A DNA stretch of 64,000 nt from Chaetoderma sp. LZ-2023a (Eukaryota > Mollusca > Caudofoveata > Chaetodermatida > Chaetodermatidae). Shown piece after piece: positions 1-11,515 of this stretch (the stretch's first letter is position 1; each line of letters opens with the position of its first letter). A model generated the notes under the pieces. The model had not been told where the DNA came from and did not search any database. It was given only the letters and a program-made list of their open reading frames with translations. The stretch covers positions 87,322,506 through 87,386,505 of the forward strand of contig CM067369.1 of the NCBI GenBank assembly GCA_034401795.1. The letters run 5' to 3'. A program made the translations under genes and the position numbers.

Positions 1-415
1 CTGAGGGTAGCGAGAGGTCATGGGTCGCTCAAATATTTTTTACAGGGGGTAGGGAGAGGTTTGGAATGGGCAGCATACTTTTGGATTTCTTTTTTACCCG
101 AGCTGGAAAGTTCAGGCATTTACATGTTTTGTTTTGGTGTGGCAGGCAACCATATTCATTTGTTTTGCTTCTTTATTTTTTTTAATGAACCCTAAGACAA
201 TAATATGGTCTAATAGCGTCTCACCCCATTAGCCTCGGAGTACTTCTTTCCCCGAGGCCCGAGGATGAATGGCTCCTGAGCGACGGTGATACAGTAAAGA
301 AATATGTAATTATACAAATAAGTATATAATATGTAATCATACAAGTAAGTATATAATAAATGGTGCTTAAGGCTGTTTCTAGAATTCTGCAAAAGAAAAA
401 AGATTTAGGTTAGTG

Positions 416-418
<3 letters not shown>
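1..418. other. Unassigned non-coding stretch
   Basis: I see no gene or recognisable element here. The sequence is AT-rich, contains two short near-copies of an 'AAGTATATAATA'-type motif near 320 and 350, and runs into the (AT)n tract that holds the Tc1-like element. Confidence 0.5.

Positions 419-506
<88 letters not shown>
419..506. repeat. (AT)n microsatellite
   Basis: About 85 bp of pure AT dinucleotide. A short TA run also lies just beyond the other end of the Tc1-like element (2564-2578). The composite element therefore sits inside a TA-rich target, as expected for elements that insert at TA. Confidence 0.95.
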
Positions 507-906
507 CACCTGTGCAAAAGTTAAGCACCACCCTATTTTTACGCACATGCGAGGGTATATTCATGTGCTATGAAGAAACAATAGCATAAACATTTATGTA
601 CCCATCCATCTTAGTGCAAGAGGTAATAATGCAACTAGAGGAATGCTGATTATGATGGTGGGGAAACACTGTATGTTTTTGTTTGAACTTGAAAACGAGG
701 CCTGAATATGGTTACGTTGACACAACTGACAACTATTGCCCTACAGTTGACACACGTGGCCAGATTGTCATTAATGGTGTCTGAAAACGAAGTTTAACAT
801 CTGTGCACGAGTTTGAGACTGTCATTATTAATACCGGGTATATCCACCTTGTGCCTGGATGACGGCCTGGACACGACGTCTCATGCTGGTCACCAACCGA
901 CTGATA
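507..906 (-). repeat. Inverted copy of the transposon's 3' end
   Basis: This segment is the reverse complement of about 2163-2563. It includes the outer terminal repeat, the 3' untranslated part and the last codons of the transposase. It ends at a TA dinucleotide directly abutting the internal left terminal repeat. The whole unit thus has inverted arms of about 400 bp, far longer than the roughly 25 bp shared by the simple ends. Confidence 0.9.
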
Positions 907-1215
907 CGCCTGTGCAAAAGTTAAGCACCAGCAAAAACAATAGAACGTAGAAACATGATGGTACAACTAGGCTGCCATACTTTTTGTCCCCGCGTTAGCT
1001 GACATAATTCCAAGTACGAAATGCACATGCATGCATGACTTCACGCCGCTTGATGTCCGTGCGTGGCGGGAAACAGCACACGTGTTCAGTTATGTAAAAG
1101 TCCAGTTTGAGGTGTAGAACATTACATACAGATTTAGGCGACAAGATTAGGAATTTTGTGTTCATGACCGTGGTTTATTTGTACAGAGAGAATTAGCTCT
1201 TGATTGTGAACCGCT

Positions 1216-2241
1216 ATGGAAAGACGAAGGTTAAGTGATCGTGTGAAATGGCAAATCATAGGCATGCATACCACTGGTATGTCATGCAGAGAGATTGGCA
1301 GACAGCTGAACATTAACCATACTGTAATCAGTCGTTTGATTGCAAAACATGGGCAAACTAACGAGGTGAAGGACAGGCCTAGATCTGGAAGACCGAAGAA
1401 GACTACTGCCCGTGATGATCGAGCCCTAGTACGCCTTGTTAGGAGATCTCCATTCACCAACAGCAGAGTGCTCAGCCAGCAATGGGAAACGCGCAATAGA
1501 GTGTCAATGTCTACCGTCAAAAGGAGACTGTATGCTGCTGGCATGAAAGCTAGGAGACCTGTCAGACGTCCTCTCCTCACTGCACACCACAAAGAGGAGC
1601 GTCTGAGGTGGTGCAACGAAAGAAGACACTGGAACATGAGATCCTGGAGACGGGTACACTGGTCCGATGAAAGTCGGTTCCTGCTTCATGCCACAGATGG
1701 TCGAACTCGTGTATGGAGGTCCAGACGCACGGCGTATGACCAACGTAACATCATGGAAGAAGTTCCATTTGGTGGAGGTTCCGTTATGATATGGGGGTGC
1801 ATCTCATTTGATTGTAAGCTGGATCTGTTGACTGTACCTGGAACACTAAATGGACAAATATATCAAGATTCCATACTGGATAGAGTTGTGGTCCCTCATT
1901 TTGTAAATCATGCACCTGGAACCCACCCTATATTCATGGATGACAACGCCCGATCACATCGTGCTAGAGCTGTGCATGAATACCTCCGCCAGAATGCCAT
2001 CGAAACCCTACCATGGCCAGCAAGGAGCCCTGACATGAACCCTAATGAGCATATCTGGGACATTCTGGGACACATGGTGAGAAGGAGTGATCCTTCTTTG
2101 CAGAACCTACAGGAATTAACAGACGCACTCCATCTTGAATGGCAACGAATACCACAATGGCGTATCAGTCGGTTGGTGACCAGCATGAGACGTCGTGTCC
2201 AGGCCGTCATCCAGGCACAAGGTGGATATACCCGGTATTAA
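1216..2241 (+). CDS. Tc1/mariner-family transposase, DD34E
   Basis: The 341-residue protein would cut and re-join the transposon at TA sites in the nucleus. Residues 1-50 form a helix-turn-helix (SCREIGRQLNINHTVISRL), followed by an AT-hook-like GRPKK at 58-62 and a second DNA-binding region to about 125. The catalytic core shows the triad: D151 in WSDESRF, D243 in MDDNARSH and E278 in SPDMNPNEHIWD. There are exactly 34 residues between the second Asp and the Glu, which is the Tc1 signature. Length matches the usual 340 residues. The ATG at 1216 is the natural start, since it precedes the helix-turn-helix. No stop or frameshift is present and all catalytic residues are kept, so the protein may be functional. 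Assignment to Tc1 is firm; the subfamily is not determined. Confidence 0.95.
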   Translation: MERRRLSDRVKWQIIGMHTTGMSCREIGRQLNINHTVISRLIAKHGQTNEVKDRPRSGRPKKTTARDDRALVRLVRRSPFTNSRVLSQQWETRNRVSMSTVKRRLYAAGMKARRPVRRPLLTAHHKEERLRWCNERRHWNMRSWRRVHWSDESRFLLHATDGRTRVWRSRRTAYDQRNIMEEVPFGGGSVMIWGCISFDCKLDLLTVPGTLNGQIYQDSILDRVVVPHFVNHAPGTHPIFMDDNARSHRARAVHEYLRQNAIETLPWPARSPDMNPNEHIWDILGHMVRRSDPSLQNLQELTDALHLEWQRIPQWRISRLVTSMRRRVQAVIQAQGGYTRY

Positions 2242-2565
2242 TAATGACAGTCTCAAACTCGTGCACAGATGTTAAACTTCGTTTTCAGACACCATTAATG
2301 ACAATCTGGCCACGTGTGTCAACTGTAGGGCAATAGTTGTCAGTTGTGTCAACGTAACCATATTCTGGCCTCGTTTTCAAGTTCAAACAAAAACATACAG
2401 TGTTTCTCCACCATCATAATCAGCATTCCTCTAGTTGCATTATTACCTCTTGCACTAAGATGGATGGGTACATAAATGTTTATGCTATTGCTTTCTTCAT
2501 AGCACATGAATATACCCTCGCATGTGCGTAAAAATAGGGTGGTGCTTAACTTTTGCACAGGTGTA

Positions 2566-5500
2566 TATATATATATATGTATAATAGTTTTCTACGTCCA
2601 TCTTACATATATACAGCATCTTCCCTCCGGGCTCTGTCATCATTCACCCAGCATCTGATTGAAAATGTGAACTCCTATGGTCGTGCATGGAAGATGTGGC
2701 ATGGAAGATCATGAATCATGCAAGGCTTGATGATACAGAAAGGATGGATAGAGTGGCGTCGGTGCGGACAATGATCAACACAGGAATGTTGACATAGAGA
2801 GGTGCGTCGTGGAAAGAAATGGTTGACTGAAAGATGTGAGGATCTAAAACTGGCCAAGAATCGTGCAGGTCAAGATTGTCAGCGAAAGGAATTTGAAGAA
2901 CAGGAGCCCCCTCTAAACGGAGTTGGTTCGTGATCACTTCCTGATTGGGATGCATCAATGATGTCATCATGGCTCCCTTGCTAGCAAACCACACGGCTGT
3001 TGTGGTGGTGTCAGAATCTGGCTGAGCGAGTGATTGATGAAAGCAAAGTCAGTCTGCATCACCTGCTAAGTGAAGCTGGTGGAGACCACGGTGCAAAATT
3101 CCCATCTTCTCAACATGATTAGTTGCAGCTGCTCAGGTGATGGAATGGCGTGGTGTCCTTGAGAAGTGCAGTGAGGGTATACAGCTGAGATAAAAGGGAA
3201 GCCTGAGTATGTGGTACAGCGGCGCTAATATCAGTGGCGGGACAGGCATGAATCAATCGAAGCAACTCCTGCAGGTAGTTGTTGGGGGTCCTAGTAAGTC
3301 ATATCACGCTGGAGGTCAATACTCCTTCGGTGAGTGCCTCATCAGTGAGGTGAAGCTGCTCTGAAAATTACAGAAAGAGTGGAGATTCAACGATGGCTGG
3401 TGCGGTGGTAGTGTGAGTGGCTGAACTCGTACTTGTTACTGCTGTGTCGACGGGAGTGGTGGCTGCATTGGGAATGACAGCAACTGGAGTGCTTGCGGTC
3501 GTAGTGTTATGGTGGAGTTCAGTGTTGTCAGTGGCAGAAGTGGTGATGGTGGCTGAGATAGGCACGCTTGGCAACTCCAGTGATGGCGAGGCAGTGGGCA
3601 TTCTGGCAAAAGGCGGCACAGTCGCGGACGAGATAGGCATGTTGGAAGGATGTGAGGCACAGTGACGACTCACGGAATGGGAGAGGAAGCCATAATCTAT
3701 GGAAATGAAGTTTGTGGCACAGGAGAAGTAGCACTGACCATCTTGGAAATGGAAACGGAAGACGTGGTGGAAGGAAAAGTAGTCAGGACAATCAGGCTCA
3801 TAGTGGTGACTGTTACGGCAAGCAATATGGCGACAGTGGCGACAGTGAATTTCCCAACGAGAGATTGAAGGGTGCTGGAGACGAGATGTTTGTTCTCACT
3901 GAAGACCTGCTGAAAACGATTGGCGATCAGACCTTCGGAACTAACCTCAAGCTGTTGTGGCATAGCTGTTACCAGCTGGAACCTTTGACTGACGCTGTTG
4001 CCAGTCGAAGAGTCCCGGAGTTCTAGATCTGGTTGGAGCTCTAAAAATGTTGGTATGTGTCCAACGGTGACCAGACTGGCTGTGTCCATCTGAGGACACA
4101 GGAATCAGCCTGCAAGGACGTCGCTGTAATAGTGCTGGGTGCTGATTGGTCAGTCGATTTCTTTGTAGGGTGAGATGTTGTCAGGACACACCTTTGTTCT
4201 TAGGGGGTGGCGGCGGAGAGCTGGAGAGCTTGCTTTCGGAGTTTAGTGGTCAACGGCTGGCTCAGTCGCTTTGCTGGGACAGTTTTGAGACTTTCCATGT
4301 GGCAGAAATTGTGGAAGACGTCCCTGGAGATGGGACGACACAGCAGCTCCAGAGCAGCAGAATTTGGAATCGGCTCAGGACCGTGTGTAGAAAGATCAAT
4401 GAGCACAGCCGCCACATCTCCAAGCATCTCAGTCTGGCCTGGGAACTCTACTCCTAATCTGATGGTCAAGAAACTAGGTCTTTAGAGGCAGCGATCTCTC
4501 GCTAGGGATCAGGGTAATTATGGTAACTTCATACTTCAACCTTTTGGCATGATTCCTCCGTTCAGCAGTATGTATGAAGACGGGTGAGCGATCGCAGCAG
4601 ACTGCCCACAATCCTTGTTGGGCTCAGTCTTCATGGGCTTTTAGGTTGTTTAACCTGGTATGAGTTTTCTCACAAGATGGACAGCGGTAGGCTTTGCCAA
4701 TATTATGCTGATTCGAAGACATGGTAATTAATTCTTTCTTTCCAGGATATTTAACTAGAAAATTTGGCAGGAACGTTTACCGAAAATCGAAAATTCTCTG
4801 ATCTGAAATCCTTTTCCTTTGACAAGTGGGATTTATTGAATAAGCGGTATTTGTGCAGTGTCTACAGACATGAGTGCTTGGGTTTCCTTTCTATTTTCTT
4901 AAAGCGGTGAGGGTGGAGTTTTTCTTCCAATTCCTCTTCCTTGGTGTATGGACTATTTGTCTCCAAGAGGTGGCATGATCGAGAATAAGTTTCACAGAAT
5001 CCTCTGACAGTGGGGGCACGCCATAAAATAAGTCACGTGTCCCATTGCAAAAAGTGATGTCGGCAATTGCAAAGATGAATGGGGTATCTATTCCTTTGCC
5101 TTTTTGTTAGGGTGGTTATCGACATGGTTCGTAACCACCGATGCTCACTCAGCCGTGACAGTTTTTATTATAATCGTTTGTTTTATGACTGGTTTCCATG
5201 CAGGGGTGGGGATGACAAGCTAGGAGGTTCAGGCTGAAACCACAGATGCGTTGGTTATTATTTATACAACGAATAAGAGTTTCCTTTGACATCTACAATT
5301 GTTAGCTTGAGCCAAGTATTAGTTATTTTTAATAAAGGTTCGCTTATCCAAAACGGCATGGTTGCCCATATGTTTTTATTGTTAATGATATAGCTATAAG
5401 GGGTATTTGCGAAGCATATCAACGGCATCCATGAGTCAGGTTTTTCCAGGTCTCTGTAAATGCTGTAATAACAACAAACACTTGTATGCCAACCTTATTG

Positions 5501-6112
5501 ACCGCCCCCCCCCCACCCTCCCCATCCACACACCACCCTCAGCTATTTACAGACACTCAGAGATGCAGGTTATGATTGTTATCTGACATATCAGAACCTC
5601 TCATGCTGAGTGATCTTTTAAGCGGATGCAAGGTTAGAGTGCACGTGCATGTCAGTTATTGTTTTGATACATGTTAGGAATGGCCCCAATGACAACGACT
5701 GTGAACATTAACTGGGTTACTACATCCTGCATTAATGCCTTCTGTCGTGCTTGTTAAAATATGACGGAGGAATTATCACTTTTGGCGCGGTAATTTAGCA
5801 AAGTGAAGAAAAGTGTTTTCTTAGCCAACTGGCGGCGGCCAAATTAGGGAGAGGCACTGTGTCTGCCTTTGCTCAGTCCTGTCGCACTGCCTATCCCCAT
5901 ATCAGCTATCGCTATTTCCTAGTTTCTCTACACAAGGAGACCCATGACGTAGGTGTCACGAAGCGGCAGATTGTTAGTTAGCAGGGTATTTCATATCACT
6001 TGCGATATGCAAATTTCCTCCACAACGGTAACACGATCTGGCTTCTGTAACCGATTTACTGCTATCCGTCGATTTAATCTGGCTTGGCTTAGATGGTGCA
6101 GATTTTCTCCTC
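2566..6112. other. Unassigned stretch, no supported gene
   Basis: I find no convincing gene. The minus strand is modestly open and Ser/Thr/Ala/Pro-rich at 3368-3673 and at 3697-4089, with a hydrophobic run in the second. I cannot link these into a recognisable family and they may be a decayed mobile-element frame or chance. A C-rich run lies near 5505-5520. The rest, up to the assembly gap, shows no repeats I can name. Confidence 0.4.
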
Positions 6113-6612
6113 NNNNNNNNNNNNNNNNNNNNNNNNNNNNNNNNNNNNNNNNNNNNNNNNNNNNNNNNNNNNNNNNNNNNNNNNNNNNNNNNNNNNNNNN
6201 NNNNNNNNNNNNNNNNNNNNNNNNNNNNNNNNNNNNNNNNNNNNNNNNNNNNNNNNNNNNNNNNNNNNNNNNNNNNNNNNNNNNNNNNNNNNNNNNNNNN
6301 NNNNNNNNNNNNNNNNNNNNNNNNNNNNNNNNNNNNNNNNNNNNNNNNNNNNNNNNNNNNNNNNNNNNNNNNNNNNNNNNNNNNNNNNNNNNNNNNNNNN
6401 NNNNNNNNNNNNNNNNNNNNNNNNNNNNNNNNNNNNNNNNNNNNNNNNNNNNNNNNNNNNNNNNNNNNNNNNNNNNNNNNNNNNNNNNNNNNNNNNNNNN
6501 NNNNNNNNNNNNNNNNNNNNNNNNNNNNNNNNNNNNNNNNNNNNNNNNNNNNNNNNNNNNNNNNNNNNNNNNNNNNNNNNNNNNNNNNNNNNNNNNNNNN
6601 NNNNNNNNNNNN
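6113..6612. other. Assembly gap (500 N)
   Basis: Exactly 500 undetermined bases, a typical scaffold placeholder. The true distance between the flanks is unknown, and any reading frame crossing it is meaningless. Confidence 1.
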
Positions 6613-6754
6613 ACGACACGACGATGTTGTCCTCATCTCCGATCTTGTGTTTTTGGTGGGAATCTTCGTAAAACAAAACATGGAATAAGTCTGGCTTAAC
6701 CCTTACAGAACAAAAATAACAACTGATATTTGATGTAAGGAACATTTGATCTGA

Positions 6755-7118
6755 AATCAAACTACAGCACAGCTTAGAAATAACTTAATTGTTTCCAAAA
6801 CAGAATAAGACGTAGGCCTATAATGTCGAATATTTTGGACTTAATTTGATTGGAAACAATTGGTGGCAGAGGTATATACTTTGGAACATGAACCCATGTG
6901 TCCACGGCAGACGTTGGAGGGTGACATCGTCATTAAGCACGTAATTAGAATTGCCACTTGATCTAACTGATCATGGTTAACTGCATACGGCAGCAATGGC
7001 TTCCAATCGAATTAGGTCTAAAATATTCGAGTGTTAAGGATTGTACTAACTAATATGTTTCTGTTTTTGTGTTGGAGAATTTATACGTTATTTATGAGTT
7101 GTACCGTAGTATTAGCAT
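6755..7118. mobile_element. Family C palindromic element, with central insertion
   Basis: The left half (6755-6870) ends in a TTTGATTGGAAACAATTG-type core. The right half (6995-7118) begins with the matching CAATGGCTTCCAATCGAATT. Outer arms match other copies (CAGAAATAACTTAA left, TTATTTATGAGTTGTACC right). About 120 bp of unrelated sequence separates the two arms at the palindrome centre. Confidence 0.7.
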
Positions 7119-7789
7119 TTCAATATTAGTTAGGGAAAAAATTGCACTATCTAGTATGACTGAAATGTCCAGACATTAGCTTCTGATGTGGTAGTAAATG
7201 ACGCACTACAGTATCTCGCCCTTTTCATTGGAGTGTTTAAAGAAATGGGTTTGAAGAAATGGGTGAAATGATAGCGTTACAATTTCAACTTGAAGACGAA
7301 TAGGTTGATGGCTTAATAACTATCTAATCTCCAAATGTGGAGTAAGTTTACCATAAAATGACGATATAATTACGTTGGGCTGAATGAACTCCAGCGTAAT
7401 TCTACTGAATGGACTCCAACGTAATTGTATCGCCATTTCCGTCGGATAATTTGACGATAATTTATCTGGAAACCGGACTTGCATTAGTAGGCCTAAGTAC
7501 CAATTGCCAGTCAAAGTGATTGCAAAATATCCAACCAAATCCCTGATAATGCAGATTGCTGGGCCAATATCGGTACCAGTACCGACTAAGTGGGCTGCGT
7601 TATCAGGGAATGCTTGTTAAAGTTTCAAGAATGTTTCGCATCTGATATGTACAGTCAAATGTTTCACATCTGACATGTACAGTCAAACGGAATACGGGTT
7701 GAGGGTGGGGGGCACATGATTGAGATTATGAACGTCGGTGGTCGTACTTTTGTGCTCCAAAGTACCTCCCTTAAAGACACGTTTATTAT
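7119..7789. repeat. Non-coding, with two short local duplications
   Basis: Two local repeats are visible. Near 7365-7430 a 'GAATGAACTCCAACGTAATT'-type unit occurs twice. At 7628-7690 a unit of about 32 bp (CATCTGAYATGTACAGTCAAA) occurs twice in tandem. No gene is seen. Confidence 0.6.
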
Positions 7790-8540
7790 TGGCAAAAATT
7801 AAAAATTTCGCCGATATATCAATGGGTTCCGTTACGCCGTATGTCGGTCTGTTTGTTTGTCGGCGTCCAATCTCGGTGAAGTTTATATCTTAGGATCGGT
7901 TGTCCTTGGAGACATGCTTCCTGATATCAACGTAAAGGAGCACAATGATATTGAGGTCATAAGGTCAAAGGCCAAGGTCACTGTGACCTTGGTACAAGAC
8001 TCAATTTTTCTGATTAGGCTTTTGGTTTTGTTCAACATATCGTTGTATATCTAAGGATTGATTCTGCAGATATTGACCAAACTTAGACACATGGTTATAT
8101 ATATCAACCAGGTGAAGCACAATCCTAGTGAGCTCATGAGGTCAAAAGTTCACTTTGACCTTAATATAAAACGCTATCATGTTCAGTTAAATCTTAGTTT
8201 TAACTCACTATATTGTCGTATATCTCAGGAGTGGTGCACTCTGCTTGAATTTAACTTGGTCACATGTTTATTTATAGGCTCTTATGTAGTAAAATAATAT
8301 TGAGGACAGAGATCAAGGTCATTGTAGCATTTGTATAAAATGCAAACTTTAACAGTTTGGTTCTGCTTAGCTCGTCTGGCCTTTATTTCAAAATTGGCTA
8401 AATTATTGGAACTATAAGCATCGTCATATAGTTACCTAAGCCAGGAGGAGCAGCACAGACATTGACACTTCTGAGGTCAAGGTCATTGGGATCTTGATAA
8501 AGATTTTCGCCAATATCCATTCAGTCTAACACTGATACGG
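7790..8540. repeat. Interspersed repeat rich in AGGTCA/TGACCT half-sites
   Basis: The stretch opens with TCGCCGATATATCAATGGG and TCGGTCTGTTTGTTTGTCGG, then repeats phrases such as GAGGTCAAGGTCA and CACTGTGACCTTG several times (around 7955, 8130, 8305, 8470). Such GGTCA-rich interspersed repeats are common in some marine invertebrate genomes. The element type is unknown to me and the small open frames inside it look like chance. Confidence 0.6.
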
Positions 8541-9003
8541 AAATGGTGTGTTAATCACATAGTTTCTTGGGATGTACATGAACATGTTCATACCGCGAAC
8601 GGTCTTGGCATCTTTCCGCTTCTGCTTTAGATGGTAAATGGCCACCATCAATGTGTTGATTATTTTACGATTTACGTGCGCTTAGCGTTAAGACAGGATT
8701 AATACTGGTTAAAACTGAGTGTCAATTTAGTCAATTTAGTTACATGACGGATGAGACACTTGGGCCTTGTCGTGACTGACACTATCCCACGTGTAGGGCG
8801 TTCCACTGTTGGATGGTGCGAGGGAAGAAAAATCCTTTCTGTAATCGCTATCGCCCATCCTCCAGGCTCCGTGAGATGTTTCCTCTAATTAGTTCAATCC
8901 ATTAAAGCTGATAAGTTAACAATATTTCAGAGCACGTTTAATATTGAACTTTGATCAAATTGAAGTGAATGCCAATTTGTCGGTCAAAATGAGACATTTG
9001 TTT
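8541..9003. other. Unassigned non-coding stretch
   Basis: AT-rich sequence with no gene or repeat that I can support, leading into a Family A core. Confidence 0.4.
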
Positions 9004-9069
9004 TGAAAATTTACCACTGAAATGACTGGCTCGGTTACTGAGCCAGTCATTTCAGTGGTAAATTTTCAC
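9004..9069. mobile_element. Family A foldback core
   Basis: A near-perfect palindrome: TGAAAATTTACCACTGAAAT followed by GACTGGCTCG, then its reverse complement. The outer TTAACCCTTT ends are not preserved, so this is a core or old copy. Confidence 0.8.
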
Positions 9070-9711
9070 AAATTTCTTTTCTTGCCCGTCAAGAATATTG
9101 CGCATATAGTTTTTGAACGACGCCCATTAACGATGTGGTTGATTGTATGAACTCAGCAATTTCTAAGCCACGATTTATTGGGATGTTGTTAATCATGTAG
9201 GGAAACACTTGAATGTGGGTCCTGGGAAGAATTTGAAGTCCGTTTTCATTTTTCAGGTTAAAAATAGTCAAATAAACGCTGCATAGCATTATCGTAGGCT
9301 TTATGTCTGAAAGATAGGTACACGTGGTTATATGTGCACGTCTGTGTGCTTGTACGTTTACGCACCCAGCTCGAGTCTAAAGGTTGCATGTGCAATAAAA
9401 GTAGGCCTACAACTTCCCTTAAACTGCCTCTAATTGGACATAATAGCCACCGGCTATTGAATGCATATATTGGATCGGTTCGCATTTAAAAAGACAAAAC
9501 GTCCATTACTTTGATACCAACTTCTCTCTAAACATTTCGTTTGAGTAACTGCTTAACACTTTATATCAGAGCAGAAATGTCCATAGTGGAGACATGCCTA
9601 AGTCTAATCCACGTGTATATATCAGATATGGCTGGCTATAAGTACGTCACGGGATTAGCTTAATCCGACCACGCCTGGAAAAGACAGGTCTAAGGGCGGG
9701 GAACTAATAAA
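9070..9711. other. Unassigned non-coding stretch
   Basis: No gene supported. Minus-strand open stretches of 66 and 75 codons lack any recognisable motif. Confidence 0.4.
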
Positions 9712-9990
9712 GGGTCCATTTCTAGCTATGCTACGCCCATTTCTAGATAAGCTCCGCCCACCTGTACGTGTGTTGCAATTAATTTATATACTTTGAATCC
9801 CAATGTCAAAATACCTATACAAATAAGCTGTGGAATATGGCAGCAATGTCCAGCGCCAAGTCAAATTAGTTTCAAAATATTAAACAGAATACTTATTAAA
9901 TGATAAAAACATACAATTCGTACATAACGTAATTGAGTATGACGTCATATACTTGAGTGACATGTCGGCTCCCTCCATTATATAGCTATG
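9712..9990. mobile_element. Family B element, degraded
   Basis: It begins GGGTCCATTTCTAGCTATGC, carries the ATGGCAGCAATGTCCAGCGCC half of the core, then CAAATTAGTTTCAAAATATT and a TGACGTCAT site near 9942. The left half of the palindrome is mostly lost. Confidence 0.7.
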
Positions 9991-10149
9991 CTCGACGTCA
10001 CTGAGATAATGCATTGAATATTTCACACAAAGTCCATCAACTTATTAACAAATAATCTACTGAGTATTTTTGCAACGCACGAAATATTTTGCTGTGTAAG
10101 TCAGTCAGGTCATAATCTTTAAGGACCTTATCGCACAGTTGCGTTGGAG

Positions 10150-10480
10150 TCAAGGGATTAATTTCTAGCCATACCCCGCCCATTTCTAGCTATTCTCCGC
10201 CCATTTCTAGCTATGCCCCGCCCATTTCTATCTAGGCTCAGCCCATTTTGTGTGTGTGCTAGAATCGATTTGAAATTCCCAGAATCTAAGTTTCAGTCAT
10301 ACAGGTATAAGCCGTTTAATATTTTGGAAGTAATTTGACCGTCAAATTACTCAAAATATCTAACAGACTGTTCGCTAAATGCTAAATTCATCAAAAACGT
10401 CTCATGTACGCGTCGTGTCGGACTACGATTCTCGTGACTGAACTATAGGCCCCTACATCATTCTGATTGTGACGTATGAG
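10150..10480. mobile_element. Family B element, degraded
   Basis: The start has three tandem near-copies of CCATTTCTAGCTATGCCCCGC (10160-10230). A weak palindromic core (TTTGACCGTCAAATTAC) and a TGACGTATGA remnant follow. Confidence 0.6.
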
Positions 10481-10980
10481 GTAAGACTATCGCATTTAAA
10501 ACTCGAAATTTCAGTGTCTCGATTTCGAAACATCTATATATAATGAATTTTTAAATATTTGAAAATAATTTGACAGCAGCTTGTTGCTACCCCATGTTTG
10601 TAGCTCCCTGTCATATTAGTGTCAAAATACATGGCTAGGCACGTTTCGCATAAATCTGGACACAATAACTTTTTTAGCAGTATCACGCAAAAATACAGAA
10701 CGAATACAAATCATTATAATGATTTAAGCAGATTAAGTAATAGGTTTTGCAACGATATTAGTTATTTAATAATAATAACAACAAGAATGGTATTAGCGCT
10801 AGCAATAATAACAATCGTAGAATATTGTAAAGCAGTATTAACTGTTCAGTTGCGCCAATCATAGCTAGTGTATTTTGCAAATATGCATTGATTTTAAGGA
10901 TATGTTGTCGATGACACGCGTGCCGTACAGCTAAAAAATAACTTTAAACCAGTCGTGTTATGTTTTGATCGTAATAGAGT
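10481..10980. other. AT-rich unassigned stretch
   Basis: It holds a short Family B-like remnant (TTTGACAGCAGCTTGTTGC to AGTGTCAAAATA, 10555-10630) and otherwise no gene or structured repeat that I can support. Confidence 0.4.
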
Positions 10981-11340
10981 AATGTAGTTTTAGCTATGCC
11001 CCGCCCATCTCTAGCTAAGCTGCTATTATGATCGATCCATGCACTCTATAAATCTCAGTTTCCAGAAGATTATACAGGTAAGCTGCTGCATATTTTGAAA
11101 CTAATTTGACTGGGTGCCGTTGCTGTCTATGGCAGCAACAGTGTTCTGTCAAATTGCTTTCAAAATATTCACTAGAATGGTTGTTAAATAGTAAAGACAT
11201 ATAATTCGTACAACAAAGCTTTAGTCCGTCGTCAATTATGCGTTCGTGACGAACTTATCTACGCCATTCACGACGTCATCCTACACGTCATGTATAGTTG
11301 ATTATGACATCATATGATTGATGAATACAGTGGAAAGGTC
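10981..11340. mobile_element. Family B element
   Basis: A fairly complete copy, from GTTTTAGCTATGCCCCGCCC through the core (GACTGGGTGCCGTTGCTGTC with its partner) to a right end of TGGAAAGGTC. CRE-like TGACG sites lie in the right part (11250-11320). It is joined directly to a Family C right half. Confidence 0.8.
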
Positions 11341-11515
11341 CGTTTGTTTGGAAGACATTGCTGCCCAATACAGCAATGACTTCCAATCCAATTATGTTAA
11401 AATATTCAACAGAACATTTCTTGCATCGTATTGAAAATTGTATTAGACTACTAACATGTTTTGGTTTTGTTTTTGAACACATGTTAAATTATTTATGAGC
11501 CCTACTGTTACCTGT
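11341..11515. mobile_element. Family C right half
   Basis: It starts TTGGAAGACATTGCTGCCC, then AGCAATGACTTCCAATCCAA, ATTATGTTAAAATATTCAAC and the GTTTTGTTTTTGAACACATG arm. Its left half is replaced by the adjoining Family B copy. Confidence 0.7.

Larger units (their letters stand above)
507..2563 (+). mobile_element. Tc1-like transposon with an extra inverted copy of its 3' end
   Basis: Both outer ends carry the same terminal inverted repeat starting CACCTGTGCAAAAG, next to TA-rich sequence. A second, internal left end (CGCCTGTGCAAAAG, from 907) follows a TA at 905-906. A normal Tc1-type element would therefore be 907-2563 (about 1.66 kb), with transposase at 1216-2241. The 400 bp at 507-906 are an inverted copy of 2163-2563. 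The arms appear about 99% alike: I noticed one substitution and one 1-bp indel in the parts compared. The intact reading frame and near-identical arms suggest recent activity. Confidence 0.9.

Noticed and set aside
3368-4089. Ser/Thr-rich minus-strand frames with a hydrophobic stretch, possibly a decayed gene
   Set aside because: No conserved motif, no plausible exon joins, and competing open frames on the + strand; evidence too weak for a call.
5953-6760. Open frames spanning the run of N
   Set aside because: They exist only because undetermined bases are not read as stops.
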